37,345 nucleotides of DNA from NCBI GenBank assembly GCA_023250205.1, contig JAHFBE010000020.1:1-37345 (forward strand), written 5' to 3'. The DNA is from Candidatus Melainabacteria bacterium. GTDB lineage: Bacteria; Cyanobacteriota; Vampirovibrionia; 2-02-FULL-35-15. The notes under the pieces are model-generated. The model was not told the origin of the DNA and searched no databases. It was given only the letters and a program-made list of their open reading frames with translations. The translations under genes were made by a program, and so were the position numbers. Shown here piece after piece: positions 24,004-33,048 of this stretch (position 1 is its first letter; every line of letters begins with the position of its first letter).

Positions 24004-25054
24004 ATGTTCAACCTTGATAAAAAAGTTATTACGGGCTTATTTCTTTTAGTTATATCTTTGTTAACTATTTCGAATAGTATTTGTGCAGAAATTGATAATC
24101 CTCCTCCACCATCAAATCCACCAAAAAAAGATAAGAAAGAAGTTATAAAAGAAGAAATTAAATCTCTTGTCTGGACTGAAACTTTAGATTTTCAAGACTT
24201 TATTCTTTCACCTGATTATTTAGAACTTAAGAGCAAGATTAAAGAATATAAAAGAATCTTTACTAATAGATCTTGGTGAGATTGATAAAGCAAAAATTAT
24301 ATGGGAGAAAGCTGTAGAAGATTTTCACGCAAACGAAACCCCCAAGATTTATAAAGCCTGGATTGATGCAAGACAAGGAAGATATAAAGATGCAAAAAAT
24401 GCCTGGTATCCTATAGTTAAACAGAAAATTGATCTTGGAATAATTGGACTGGGTGCAAGGATTTGGCTTCCTTATCATACTGACTCATTGATTGGGCTTT
24501 ATCTTATAAAAGATTATCTTCCTGAAAATGAAAGAGAAGAAGTATCAAAAGCTGTAGATACGGTAGCAGGAGTGTTTCCACAAAATCCAAAATTTGCAGC
24601 AATTATAGTAAATGAGTATTTAAAATCTGGACAGCTTAAAAAAGCAGCTCTGGTGTTAGCTGATGTTTTAGCAGCTAATCCTGACGACTCTCCTTTAATA
24701 ACACTTCTTGGAATTGCACAGTTGCTTACGCATAATAATGATGAAGCACTTAATTTGTTTAACAAAGCAAAAGAAGCAAATCCAAATCTCTTTACTGCAC
24801 GTGTTATGAAAGCAAGAACATTATTTGCATTAAATAGAGAGAAAGAATCTTTTGAAGAACTTGATGAAGTAATGAGATTAAACCCAAGATTTACAGTTGC
24901 AGAAAATAAAAAGAAGAAATATCTTTCTCAAAAAAGTTATATAGTTTCAAAGAAAGTAACAGTAGAAAAAGAAATTGAAGAACCAAAAAACATTGAAAAT
25001 AAAGACTTAAAAGAATCTCCAGATTTAAATAAAGCTTTTGTTCCTAAGAATTAA
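24004..25054 (+). pseudogene. secreted TPR-repeat protein, interrupted by a frameshift
   Basis: The first part (24004-24279) has a signal peptide (LDKKVITGLFLLVISLLTIS, cleavage near residue 28) and a Pro-rich linker, then stops. The plus-one frame is open from 24224 through 25054 and continues the protein naturally (ESLLIDLGEIDKAKIIWEK, a helical repeat). Dropping one A from the AAAA run at 24250-24253 gives one 349-residue protein with TPR-like repeats and the C-terminal module LLGIAQLLTHNNDEALNLF onward. That module clearly resembles the first TPRs of the next gene. A frame starting at an ATG near 24488 is only the tail of this gene. A CATAAT box lies five bases before the first ATG. Either the gene is recently broken or there is a one-base assembly error. 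Confidence 0.8.
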
Positions 25055-25214
25055 ATTTTATAACAACACTCAGATTGGTCAAAATCAATAATTCCTCCTA
25101 AATGTAGTATTAGCTATTTCTAGAATATAAAGATTTAAATTGTAAGGAAACTTATTGGTGATAGCATGTTGTCAAATGTAAATAAGAGGCATTATTTTAC
25201 GCCTTTAATTCAAT

Positions 25215-28200
25215 ATGAAAAATTTAAAATTTCTATTTCTTATATTTATATTTAATACATTACTTTTTGCAAGTAATAATATTTCGGTATTTGCAGTCCA
25301 GTTGGATAAACCTGCAGGTAGAATAGTAAGTCTTTCAGGGACAGTTACTATTCAGAAAAAAGGAATATCATCTCAGGCAAAGCCTTTTCAAAGCCTTGAT
25401 GCAGGTGATGTGATTATAACTGGAGCATCTTCAAGAGCTGCAATTTTGTTGCGAGATGAAAGTTTGATTAAATTAAATGAACATTCACAAATTACTGTTA
25501 AAAATGTTTTATCTGCTATAAAACCCGTTTCAACTGGAGGGGTAGATAAAACTCAATTACAACAGGACTCAGGGGAAATGTGGATTAGAACAAAAAATCG
25601 ACCTGGCAAACTGGAAATAGACACAAAGTCAGGTTCAGCAGCAATTCGTGGAACAGAATTTACTATAACAGCGAATGACAATAAAACTTTATTGACTCTT
25701 TTAGATGGACAGGCAGAGTTAGCAAATTCTTTAGGCACTGTTTTAGTAGCTAAAAATGAGCAAGGGGAAGCCACTCCGAATACAGCTCCTGTAAAAAGAA
25801 CTATTACAGTTGAAGAAACAGAAAATGCTGTTCAGTGGATTTTTTACTGGCCTCAAAATTTGAAACTAAAAGAAGAAGTACAAGACACAAGCCTTGAAGT
25901 CCTTACAGAAAATTACAATACTAATCCAACTCAAGCAGAACCAAAAACACTACTTGGAATTAAAAAACTAATAAGTGGAAAATATGAAGAAGCCCTTAAG
26001 TTATTTGATGAAGCAAATCAAATAGATCCAAATTCAGCGACAAATAATTTAATGAGAGCAAGAGCACTATTTGTTTTACACAGACAAAAAGAAGCTCTTG
26101 AAGTAGTAGGCAAAGCAATTGAGCTAGACCCATCCTGGAATATTCCCAGAGCAGATAAGAGTAAGTATCTTGCAGCTCAGGGAGATCTTGTTTTAGCAGA
26201 GAAAGAAGCAAAGAAGGCTCTTGAACTTAATCCGGTCTCCCCTGAGTCTCTTATTAGTCTTGGGGAAGTTCAGTATGCATTTGGGAGAGTTAAAAATGCG
26301 GCTGAAAATTTTGATAAAGCATTGAATGAAGATCCAAACTTAGCAGAAGCACACTTAGGAAAAGGGAAAGCATTAATAAGTCAATTCCATAACAATGAAG
26401 CAGTTGATGAGTTCTTAAGCGCAGTTCTTCTTGAGCCTAATTTAGCAAGAGCACATCTTTATTTAGGACAAGCATTTTATCAAAACCGTGAAACAGAAAA
26501 AGCAATTACAGAAATAAAAGCAGCTCAGGAGCTTGATCCTAAAGATCCTCTTGTTTTAAATAGTTTGTCTGTTATTTATGATGTTGCACATAGATATGGT
26601 GAAGCTCTTGAGTTGGATGAAATGACAATTGCAATTACTCCGAACTTACTTGAAGCAGGAGCCAGACAAAGTAGAAACCTTTCAGTGGCAAGTGGAAATC
26701 TTGGTATTGAGCCGCTTAGATTTGGATTAACTGACTGGGCATTTTTTCAGGCAAATAAAGCACTAAGAGAAAACCCAATTGATGGAGCCAGTCATATTAC
26801 TTTAAGTACCATATATAACAGCAATAGTGTAGAGCCTGTTATTCCAAAAGGTGATAGTGCTGGTGTTGCTCAGGCGCAGTTAAGCACAGGACAGGTCAGG
26901 GGATTAAAAGGTACCAATCTTACAGGGATAAATGCAAGAACATCAACAAATGAATTTAATAATGGATTTGACTTTGCTTCTGATTCAGAAAGAGTAGTAG
27001 GAAGACTATTAAGCCCCAGTATTATTGGTTCACCAAATGGAAGATATAGGTTTTTTAGAGCACCTGAACTTTATGTTACTACTAACGGTTTTTTTGGTTA
27101 TAAACAGACTTCTCTTTTAGATGAAGGTTCAATTGCTGCAAATGGATATCTTGGAACACCGTGGAATATTTATACAAATAGTGAATTTAAAGGTGGGTAT
27201 GTCAAAAATCTACTTGGAGACATAACTGGAAGAGGAAACAGGTCATTTTTTAAACAGGATCTTGCATTTAGCCCTACTAAAAAACTAGATATTATTTCAT
27301 CATATACAAGAGCTGATGTTAACATGCGAGTCTTTGACAAAAAATTTCCCAAAGGTAGATCACTTTATACTCCTGATTTAAATGATTTTGATGTTGCTTT
27401 AAATTATCACCCGAATACACACAACACGGTTTTAAGCAGATTTTTTGGACAGGTTACATCAACAAGGTTAGATGGAAATACTCCTGAGCTTGGTGCTTTA
27501 ATGTCTTTTGCAGGGGTTTTCCCAAGAAATTATGGATTTCAAACCAGGTTTCTTTCAAATTATAAGAAACAAAAACTTACTTATGGTGCTGAGTTAATCC
27601 ATTCTCAAAATCCTGCACAGGTAAGAACAGATTTCTTTAGCATGGGAATTGTCCCACCAATACAAACAATTGCATATTTAAAGGAAAAGTCTAAGTACGA
27701 TATAGTAACTGCTTATTCACAGGATTTATATAGAGTAAATAAAAAAACAGATGTAGTTTTAGGACTTAGATATGATCAAATTTTTCAAAAAACAAATGAT
27801 ACTTCAATTGCTCAAACATTAACTGATGGAATGAGTTCAAGTATTGATTCATTTGATAGGAGAAATACTGACAGGGTTTCAATTAGTCCTCAGGCAGGTG
27901 TTGCATATAACCTTGGTGAAACTACTGTTCTCAGATTAGCATCCCAGCGCAAAGCTTTCTATAATACTTTTTTACCTGAACTAGCTCCACAAGATGTTGC
28001 CGGGATTTTATTCAGTAATCAGGGAGACTATTTTACAAGGGGTACAGAAGGATGGGAACATGCAGCTAGCATAGAGCAAAGACTTCCTTTTAATGCTTTT
28101 GTCAGGTTTAAACCATTTTATAGAAGGATGCAGGTTAAAGATTTTGATAGTCTTAGCTATCAATCTCAAAAGGTTAGAAATGCTGGTTTTGAAGTTAGCT

Positions 28201-28658
28201 ATAATCAGCTTTTTTATAAGCAAGTTGGATTTTTTGCAAACTATGTTTATCAGCATGTAAGAAACAAAACACCGTATAAAGTATTTGATGATTTAACAAG
28301 TACATTGGTAGCAGTAAATGGAACGATTCCAACCTTGCAGGTGCCAAATAGATTCCGTTTTGGATGGACGTGGCATAGCCCTTCTGGATTTAGCTTGAAT
28401 TATATAAACACTTATATTGGTCCTAAATTTGGAAGCTTAGGGAATGAAGGAAATAAAATTAGAGGGTATTTTCTTGGAGATGTAAATGCGACTTATGAGT
28501 CTCCCAGAACAAAGAGTTATTTAATAACGTTTGGTGTAAACAATATTTATGGAGCAGCTTTCAGGCAATCTCTTAGAGAAAGAGATCCAGGAGTTACTTT
28601 CTACGGAAATTTTGAAATAAGAGGAGTGATTCCTTTTAGTCGCTATTTTTGGAAGTAA
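25215..28658 (+). CDS. FecR domain - TPR - outer-membrane beta-barrel fusion protein (1147 residues)
   Basis: A signal peptide (residues 1-27, ending SVFA) is followed by a FecR-type beta domain (about 35-200: GRIVSLSGTVTIQKKG, GDVIITGASSRAAILLRDES, GSAAIRGTEFTI). Next come about seven TPR units (about 240-520; phrases such as EEALKLFDEANQIDPNS, AEKEAKKALELNPVSPE, AAENFDKALNEDPNLAEAHL), a linker, and from about residue 590 a long region of alternating aromatic strands. That region has the size and texture of a TonB-dependent-receptor barrel (about 560 residues), ending VIPFSRYFWK. No plug domain or TonB box is seen. The periplasmic FecR and TPR parts would sit below an outer-membrane pore. 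A TTTAAT box is five bases before the ATG. It follows the related TPR gene. The substrate or signal is unknown. Confidence 0.82.
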   Translation: MKNLKFLFLIFIFNTLLFASNNISVFAVQLDKPAGRIVSLSGTVTIQKKGISSQAKPFQSLDAGDVIITGASSRAAILLRDESLIKLNEHSQITVKNVLSAIKPVSTGGVDKTQLQQDSGEMWIRTKNRPGKLEIDTKSGSAAIRGTEFTITANDNKTLLTLLDGQAELANSLGTVLVAKNEQGEATPNTAPVKRTITVEETENAVQWIFYWPQNLKLKEEVQDTSLEVLTENYNTNPTQAEPKTLLGIKKLISGKYEEALKLFDEANQIDPNSATNNLMRARALFVLHRQKEALEVVGKAIELDPSWNIPRADKSKYLAAQGDLVLAEKEAKKALELNPVSPESLISLGEVQYAFGRVKNAAENFDKALNEDPNLAEAHLGKGKALISQFHNNEAVDEFLSAVLLEPNLARAHLYLGQAFYQNRETEKAITEIKAAQELDPKDPLVLNSLSVIYDVAHRYGEALELDEMTIAITPNLLEAGARQSRNLSVASGNLGIEPLRFGLTDWAFFQANKALRENPIDGASHITLSTIYNSNSVEPVIPKGDSAGVAQAQLSTGQVRGLKGTNLTGINARTSTNEFNNGFDFASDSERVVGRLLSPSIIGSPNGRYRFFRAPELYVTTNGFFGYKQTSLLDEGSIAANGYLGTPWNIYTNSEFKGGYVKNLLGDITGRGNRSFFKQDLAFSPTKKLDIISSYTRADVNMRVFDKKFPKGRSLYTPDLNDFDVALNYHPNTHNTVLSRFFGQVTSTRLDGNTPELGALMSFAGVFPRNYGFQTRFLSNYKKQKLTYGAELIHSQNPAQVRTDFFSMGIVPPIQTIAYLKEKSKYDIVTAYSQDLYRVNKKTDVVLGLRYDQIFQKTNDTSIAQTLTDGMSSSIDSFDRRNTDRVSISPQAGVAYNLGETTVLRLASQRKAFYNTFLPELAPQDVAGILFSNQGDYFTRGTEGWEHAASIEQRLPFNAFVRFKPFYRRMQVKDFDSLSYQSQKVRNAGFEVSYNQLFYKQVGFFANYVYQHVRNKTPYKVFDDLTSTLVAVNGTIPTLQVPNRFRFGWTWHSPSGFSLNYINTYIGPKFGSLGNEGNKIRGYFLGDVNATYESPRTKSYLITFGVNNIYGAAFRQSLRERDPGVTFYGNFEIRGVIPFSRYFWK

Positions 28659-28684
28659 CTTAGGGATAAAACTTTTTGAGGCTA

Positions 28685-28811
28685 TGTCATTGCGAGGAGC
28701 CCAAGGGGCGACGTGGCAATCTTATTTATATATAACAATTTTGAGCAGGACAATAAATTGATAACGGTCAGGTGAGATTGCTTCGCCCGCTCAAGTGGGC
28801 TCGCAATGACA
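28685..28811. repeat. MITE-like inverted-repeat element, copy 2
   Basis: A 127-base element with the same terminal repeats as copy 1 (TGTCATTGCGAG, CTCGCAATGACA). The right half (28765-28812) is identical to copy 1 over 48 bases. The left arm differs (GAGCCCAAGGGGCGACG then TGGCAATCT), and the centre is longer and AT-rich. It starts 26 bases after the stop of the FecR-barrel gene and ends about 60 bases before the permease start. It may act as a transcript boundary. Confidence 0.85.
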
Positions 28812-28833
28812 TTTATACTAGTTTATCCTCGAT

Positions 28834-28863
28834 TTGTTAGCACACCTGGAAGTAGCTTATAAT
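28834..28863 (+). promoter_or_regulatory. permease promoter
   Basis: TTGTTA (28834-28839) and a perfect TATAAT (28858-28863) are 18 bases apart, ten bases before the GTG start of the permease. The predicted transcript start leaves a leader of only a few bases. Confidence 0.5.
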
Positions 28864-28873
28864 TAATAATATT

Positions 28874-30142
28874 GTGAATAACTTACAGGTTTTATTTCCA
28901 AATATAATACTAATCATTGTCTATGTTTTAATAACTCTTGAAAAACTCCCAAGGGTTGTTCTTGCATTACTTGGTGCAAGTTTGTTGCTTATATTCAGGT
29001 CTGTTACGCAAGAAGAGGCTTTTCACTATATTGATTTTAATGTGATCTTTCTTCTTGTAGGAATGATGATTCTTGTAAATATTCTGAAAGAGACAGGTGG
29101 GATAAGATGGCTTGCTATATGGACTGCAAAAAAAGTAAATGGAAGCGGAGTTTTGCTTATGATTTACTTTGCTTTTCTAACAGCATTTGTTTCAGCGTTT
29201 CTAGATAATGTAACAACGGTGCTCCTTATAGGAGCAGTAACAATTGCAATTGCTAAAGATTTAAAGATAAATCCTGTCCCTTATTTAATTACACAGGTAA
29301 TTGCTTCAAATGTAGGTGGTACTGCTACTTTGATTGGTGATCCTCCAAACATTATGATAGGTTCTGCTGCAGGGTTGGACTTTAACCAGTTTATCTTTCA
29401 TCTTACACCAGTGGTTTTAATTATTCTTCCTGTGAACATTTGTACTTTATATTTTATTTATAAAGGTCAGTTGAATATTTCAAATACTGCAAAAAAAGAA
29501 CTGGAAGAAATGTCACTTAAAGGAGTGGTTACACACAAAAAACTTTTAATTAAGACGCTAGTTGTAATCTCTTTTGTTATTTTGGGATTTTTCTTTCATG
29601 CATCTCTTGGACTTGAAGCAGGAACGATTGCACTTGCAGGAGCAAGTGTTCTCTTGATTTTTGAAAATAAGAAAGATATCTGGGATGATGTTGAGTGGAC
29701 TACAATTTTCTTTTTTATAGGACTTTTTATAATAGTGGGTGCTGTTGAAAAAGTGGGTACGATACACTATCTTTCAGAACTCGTCTTTAAATTAAGTAAA
29801 GGATCTTATGAAACTACTGTTATTGCTATTTTATGGATGTCTGGGGTTTTATCTGCTCTTCTTGATAACATTCCATATACAGCTACTATGATTCCTCTTA
29901 TAAAAAATCTTGGAACTCATTATCAGGATTTAAAACCACTATGGTGGGCGCTCTCTCTTGGGGCATGTCTTGGCGGAAATGGAACATTGATAGGAGCCAG
30001 TGCAAACATTATAGTTGCAGATATGGCGAATAAAAGCAAACATCCGATTACGTTTATGGAGTTTTTAAAAGTAGGCTCAATTGTAATGATTGAAGCTTTA
30101 ATTATTTGTAGTGTTTATTTATGGGTTAGATATTTAAATTAG
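28874..30142 (+). CDS. ArsB/NhaD-type ion permease (SLC13-like ion transporter superfamily)
   Basis: Inner-membrane secondary transporter with about 10-12 hydrophobic helices over 422 residues. The two inverted halves carry the family signatures: FVSAFLDNVTTVLLIG and NVGGTATLIGDPPNIMIGS in the first, LSALLDNIPYTATMIP and GACLGGNGTLIGASANIIV in the second. This is the pattern of ArsB, NhaD and mammalian P-protein relatives, which move arsenite, Na+/H+ or organic anions. The substrate cannot be chosen from sequence, and no arsenic gene is adjacent. Translation starts at GTG with no Shine-Dalgarno and a -10 box directly upstream. Its stop overlaps the convergent barrel gene by four bases. Confidence 0.88.
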   Translation: MNNLQVLFPNIILIIVYVLITLEKLPRVVLALLGASLLLIFRSVTQEEAFHYIDFNVIFLLVGMMILVNILKETGGIRWLAIWTAKKVNGSGVLLMIYFAFLTAFVSAFLDNVTTVLLIGAVTIAIAKDLKINPVPYLITQVIASNVGGTATLIGDPPNIMIGSAAGLDFNQFIFHLTPVVLIILPVNICTLYFIYKGQLNISNTAKKELEEMSLKGVVTHKKLLIKTLVVISFVILGFFFHASLGLEAGTIALAGASVLLIFENKKDIWDDVEWTTIFFFIGLFIIVGAVEKVGTIHYLSELVFKLSKGSYETTVIAILWMSGVLSALLDNIPYTATMIPLIKNLGTHYQDLKPLWWALSLGACLGGNGTLIGASANIIVADMANKSKHPITFMEFLKVGSIVMIEALIICSVYLWVRYLN

Positions 30143-30888
30143 TAAGTTGTTTTTTGAATACTGTTTATTAAATCATCAGTTTTTTTCTTTATTAATTGAG
30201 GTAGTGTGACATAAAAGTTTATTTGAATTACATGGTTTAGTTTGTTTTCAGCCGGTGATTGTGGATTTATAATTTGAAAATTATAGCCAAAATCAGCATT
30301 AATATAGTTGTTAAATCTTCTGTTTAGCCCTACAAAAAACCAATTTCTATCAAAACCTGCATTGTGCCCTGGATGGCTTGAATTTAAAAAAAACCAAAAT
30401 TCATCCCATGTGATAAATGACCATTTTTTTTCTTTACCTAAAGGAATAGACACTCCAAGAAGATATCTTGGACGAACTCCTACTCCAGGATTTCCATGTG
30501 TAAAGATTTCCTCTAGTCGCAATCTATTCCTAAGATTAAATCTGGAAAAGGGTTTAATATGCTCAACTTGTTCCCAAATTCTCTGATCGTTGTTAAATCG
30601 TGGATTAAAAGTTGGATTCCAGGAGTAACCCTGTGAAACAGTCAAATGTTCAGTAAGTTTGTAGTAAATAGAAGGTCTTAAAAAGAATTGATCAAATTTA
30701 TTGGTTTTATTATTAAATTGTAATCTCGGACTTGCCTCAATTACGCTTCCCCACTTATCTGTAACGGGAATAGTAAACCATTCGGGAATCCAGAGTCCCA
30801 ATTCATTTTCTACAGCAAATGAAGGTGTTGCTGTAAGCATGAATTGATAAGTCAAAAATACTACAGATGTACAAATAATTTTTTTCAT
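30139..30888 (-). CDS. DUF2490-type outer-membrane beta-barrel protein
   Basis: The frame opens 96 bases earlier, but the ATG at 30888 begins a clear signal peptide (MKKIICTSVVFLTYQFMLTA, cleavage after SFA), so I start there (249 residues). The mature part alternates polar and aromatic residues in about ten strands. It has the features I associate with DUF2490: RNRLRLEEIF, RYLLGVSIPLG, a WDEFWFFLNSS segment and NWFFVGLNRRFNN. Such proteins are small barrels of unknown function. It is convergent with the permease and divergent from the next barrel gene, with 85 bases between starts. The last 18 residues are Lys-rich and do not end on an aromatic, unlike the standard Bam signal. Confidence 0.72.
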   Translation of the reverse strand: MKKIICTSVVFLTYQFMLTATPSFAVENELGLWIPEWFTIPVTDKWGSVIEASPRLQFNNKTNKFDQFFLRPSIYYKLTEHLTVSQGYSWNPTFNPRFNNDQRIWEQVEHIKPFSRFNLRNRLRLEEIFTHGNPGVGVRPRYLLGVSIPLGKEKKWSFITWDEFWFFLNSSHPGHNAGFDRNWFFVGLNRRFNNYINADFGYNFQIINPQSPAENKLNHVIQINFYVTLPQLIKKKTDDLINSIQKTTY

Positions 30889-30973
30889 ACAATGCACTGT
30901 TAACAATGACGAGATTAGCCTAAATTTATTCCACTTATTAATAAATAACAAATTATGTCTTAAAATATTTAAG

Positions 30974-31645
30974 ATGTTCACCAAAATCAGTCTTACTTTA
31001 ATATTGTTTTTTTATTGTTCTTGTGTTGCCATTGCCCAGCAAACTATTTTTAATGTCCCTTCTGCTGACTTAGTGGAGAAGGGAAAGGTATTTGTTCAGC
31101 ATCAGTCATCATTTTCAAATAAATTTGGAGAGTTTGATAATAATTTCGTATATGGCTTAGGTATGAATACTGAGTTTGATTTGACATTGTTTAATGTTGG
31201 TACAAAAAATATTAGAAATGAAGTACTTGGGGTCGGGTTTAAAACTGTTTTACCTTTACATGAAAGGAGCCAAACAAAACTTACATTTGGACATTTAATC
31301 CCTGTTTCTTTAAGAGGAGATGGTGTTGGCGGATATAGTTATTCGCACTTAAGTACAGTCTTACCAAAACTAGGCACAAGACTTACATCTGGCATTGCAA
31401 TCGGAACTACTACATTATTTAATCGTGATACCGTTTGTTTTATAGGTGGAGTAGAGCAGCCTATCACTAAAAGATTTTATGTTGTTCTTGATTATTATTC
31501 AGGTAAACATTCCAGTGGTTTTTTGATTCCTGGATTTTACTATGTATTTGATCCAAAGTTTATAGTTTCAGCAGGTTATAAAATTAAGAATAACAGTAGC
31601 AATGGATATAATGGCTTTATAGTGGAATTATCCAAATTTTTCTAG
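30974..31645 (+). CDS. small outer-membrane beta-barrel protein, unknown
   Basis: The signal peptide is MFTKISLTLILFFYCSCVAIA with cleavage before QQ. The mature part of about 202 residues consists of short alternating strands (KVFVQHQSSFSNKF, NNFVYGLGMNTEFDLTLFNV, SGIAIGTTTLFNRDTVCF, YVVLDYYSG, FIVSAGYKIK). It ends FIVELSKFF, a C-terminal aromatic matching the outer-membrane insertion signal. Eight to ten strands are likely. I do not recognise a family. It is divergent from the DUF2490 gene and lies 80 bases before the sigma factor gene on the same strand. Confidence 0.7.
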   Translation: MFTKISLTLILFFYCSCVAIAQQTIFNVPSADLVEKGKVFVQHQSSFSNKFGEFDNNFVYGLGMNTEFDLTLFNVGTKNIRNEVLGVGFKTVLPLHERSQTKLTFGHLIPVSLRGDGVGGYSYSHLSTVLPKLGTRLTSGIAIGTTTLFNRDTVCFIGGVEQPITKRFYVVLDYYSGKHSSGFLIPGFYYVFDPKFIVSAGYKIKNNSSNGYNGFIVELSKFF

Positions 31646-31725
31646 CGTTAACTTGACTTTTTCTTCTTAAGAAAGTTAAAGAATAAAATAAGAGTATAGT
31701 ACGTTATAGAAGTTAGGCAGGGTAA

Positions 31726-32262
31726 ATGTTTTCTTGGTTAAAAAGAAAAAGCTTTGAAAAATTAATTCAGGTTCACCTGGACAGTTTAATGCAGTTGGCC
31801 TATATGAAATGCGAGAATAGAGAATTAGCAGAGGATCTTGTTCAGGAAACATGTGTAAAAGCTTACAATTCTTTTTTAAAAAAGCATGAAGAAATTAAAA
31901 GTCCCAAAGCCTGGCTTTTTAAGATACTAATTAATACTCATATTGATTTCACAAGAAAAAAGCACTTAAGCATTGTTGAACTGGATACCGTCGATCTGGA
32001 AGATCAAAGAGATAATTCTAATGTAGGTGATACAGCCTTCTTTTATAAGGACTTAAATGAAGCCCTCAAAGAATTAAGACCAGAACAAAGAATCTTAATT
32101 TATCTTGCAGATGTCGATGAGCATTCATATAAAGAAATCTCTGAACTCCTGAATATTCCTATTGGTACAGTAATGTCCCGTTTATATAATGCCAGACAGA
32201 ATTTAAGAAAACTTCTTGCAAAAAAAGGCTATACAAAAGAATCTCTGGAGGTATCTAGATAG
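31726..32262 (+). CDS. ECF-type RNA polymerase sigma factor
   Basis: Group 4 sigma factor of 178 residues. Region 2 is near residues 15-80 (LAEDLVQETCVKAYNSF and SPKAWLFKILINTHIDFTRK). Region 4 is near residues 110-165 (LKELRPEQRILIYLADVDEH, YKEISELLNIPIGTVMSRLY). Regions 1.1 and 3 are absent, as expected for the class. It lies immediately upstream of its probable anti-sigma factor (no gap between stop and ATG), so the pair is co-translated. Target promoters are unknown. The nearest genes are the barrel upstream and the hyf operon downstream. Confidence 0.95.
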   Translation: MFSWLKRKSFEKLIQVHLDSLMQLAYMKCENRELAEDLVQETCVKAYNSFLKKHEEIKSPKAWLFKILINTHIDFTRKKHLSIVELDTVDLEDQRDNSNVGDTAFFYKDLNEALKELRPEQRILIYLADVDEHSYKEISELLNIPIGTVMSRLYNARQNLRKLLAKKGYTKESLEVSR

Positions 32263-33000
32263 ATGGATTGTAAAAACACAGAATTATATATAGATGCCAT
32301 TCTAGATAATGAACTATCCGTTAAAGACAATCTGGAAGTTTTATCACATATTAGGAGCTGCAGTGATTGTAAAGAAAAATGGGATTTAAATGAAGAAACC
32401 AGAGCAGAATTAAAAATATTTGTTGGTTCAATAAAAGCCTCAAAGAATTTACAGAAAGAAATAGTTAAAAAAAATAATTACAAAAATAAAAGATTTTATT
32501 TTAGACCAGCTTTTATATCAGCCTGTATGATTCTTATGCTCTCAATTGGATTTTTCTTTAATTATACTTACCTGCAGTTTCCGCAATTGCATGAGTTACA
32601 TAATGTAGTAGATTACCAATTAATTTCAAATGACATTGAATTACTATCAAAACATATAGGCATAAATTTAAATAAAGAGCATTTATCAGCTTTTGAAGAA
32701 GGAATGTTTAGCCCACATGGAGCGGTTAATATAAACAGACCCTTTAACAAGGATATAAAAATGATAACTTTGAAAAATGATAAGGGACATAAAATATCTT
32801 TGTGTTTTTTACCTAAAGGATATAAAATTTCAAATCTTAATAAAACTCAAGTAAATGGTGTAACAGTTCATCATGGCAGTAAAGATGATTTTCATTTTGC
32901 TTACTGGGAGAGTAAAGTTATGGATATAGCTTTAGTTAGTCAGGATTTAAATCCAATTGAGATGATTGATCTTGCTGAACCTCTGATCAATGAGGTTTAA
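32263..33000 (+). CDS. membrane anti-sigma factor with N-terminal zinc finger
   Basis: The N-terminal ZAS-type motif HIRSCSDC (H-x3-C-x2-C, about residues 29-36) holds the sigma factor. A single membrane helix (PAFISACMILMLSIGFFFNY, about residues 82-102) follows, and about 140 residues lie outside. The external domain includes LPKGYKISNLNKTQVNGVTV and HHGSKDDFHFAYWESKV and ends near IDLAEPLINEV. Its composition suggests a small folded sensor but no ligand is evident. It would release the ECF factor on an envelope or redox signal. It starts directly after the sigma stop and ends 71 bases before hyfB, so read-through into the hyf operon is possible. Confidence 0.88.
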   Translation: MDCKNTELYIDAILDNELSVKDNLEVLSHIRSCSDCKEKWDLNEETRAELKIFVGSIKASKNLQKEIVKKNNYKNKRFYFRPAFISACMILMLSIGFFFNYTYLQFPQLHELHNVVDYQLISNDIELLSKHIGINLNKEHLSAFEEGMFSPHGAVNINRPFNKDIKMITLKNDKGHKISLCFLPKGYKISNLNKTQVNGVTVHHGSKDDFHFAYWESKVMDIALVSQDLNPIEMIDLAEPLINEV

Positions 33001-33048
33001 GAGGTGTATTACTGTTTAATTTTCTTTATATAGAAAGGAATAAATTTA

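Noticed and set aside
24488-25054. Independent 188-residue TPR gene
   Set aside because: Its reading frame is open far upstream of this ATG and continues the preceding signal-peptide ORF after a one-base shift, so it is the tail of one gene.
25215-28658. Ordinary TonB-dependent receptor
   Set aside because: No plug domain and no TonB box were seen, and the N-terminal half is FecR plus TPR.
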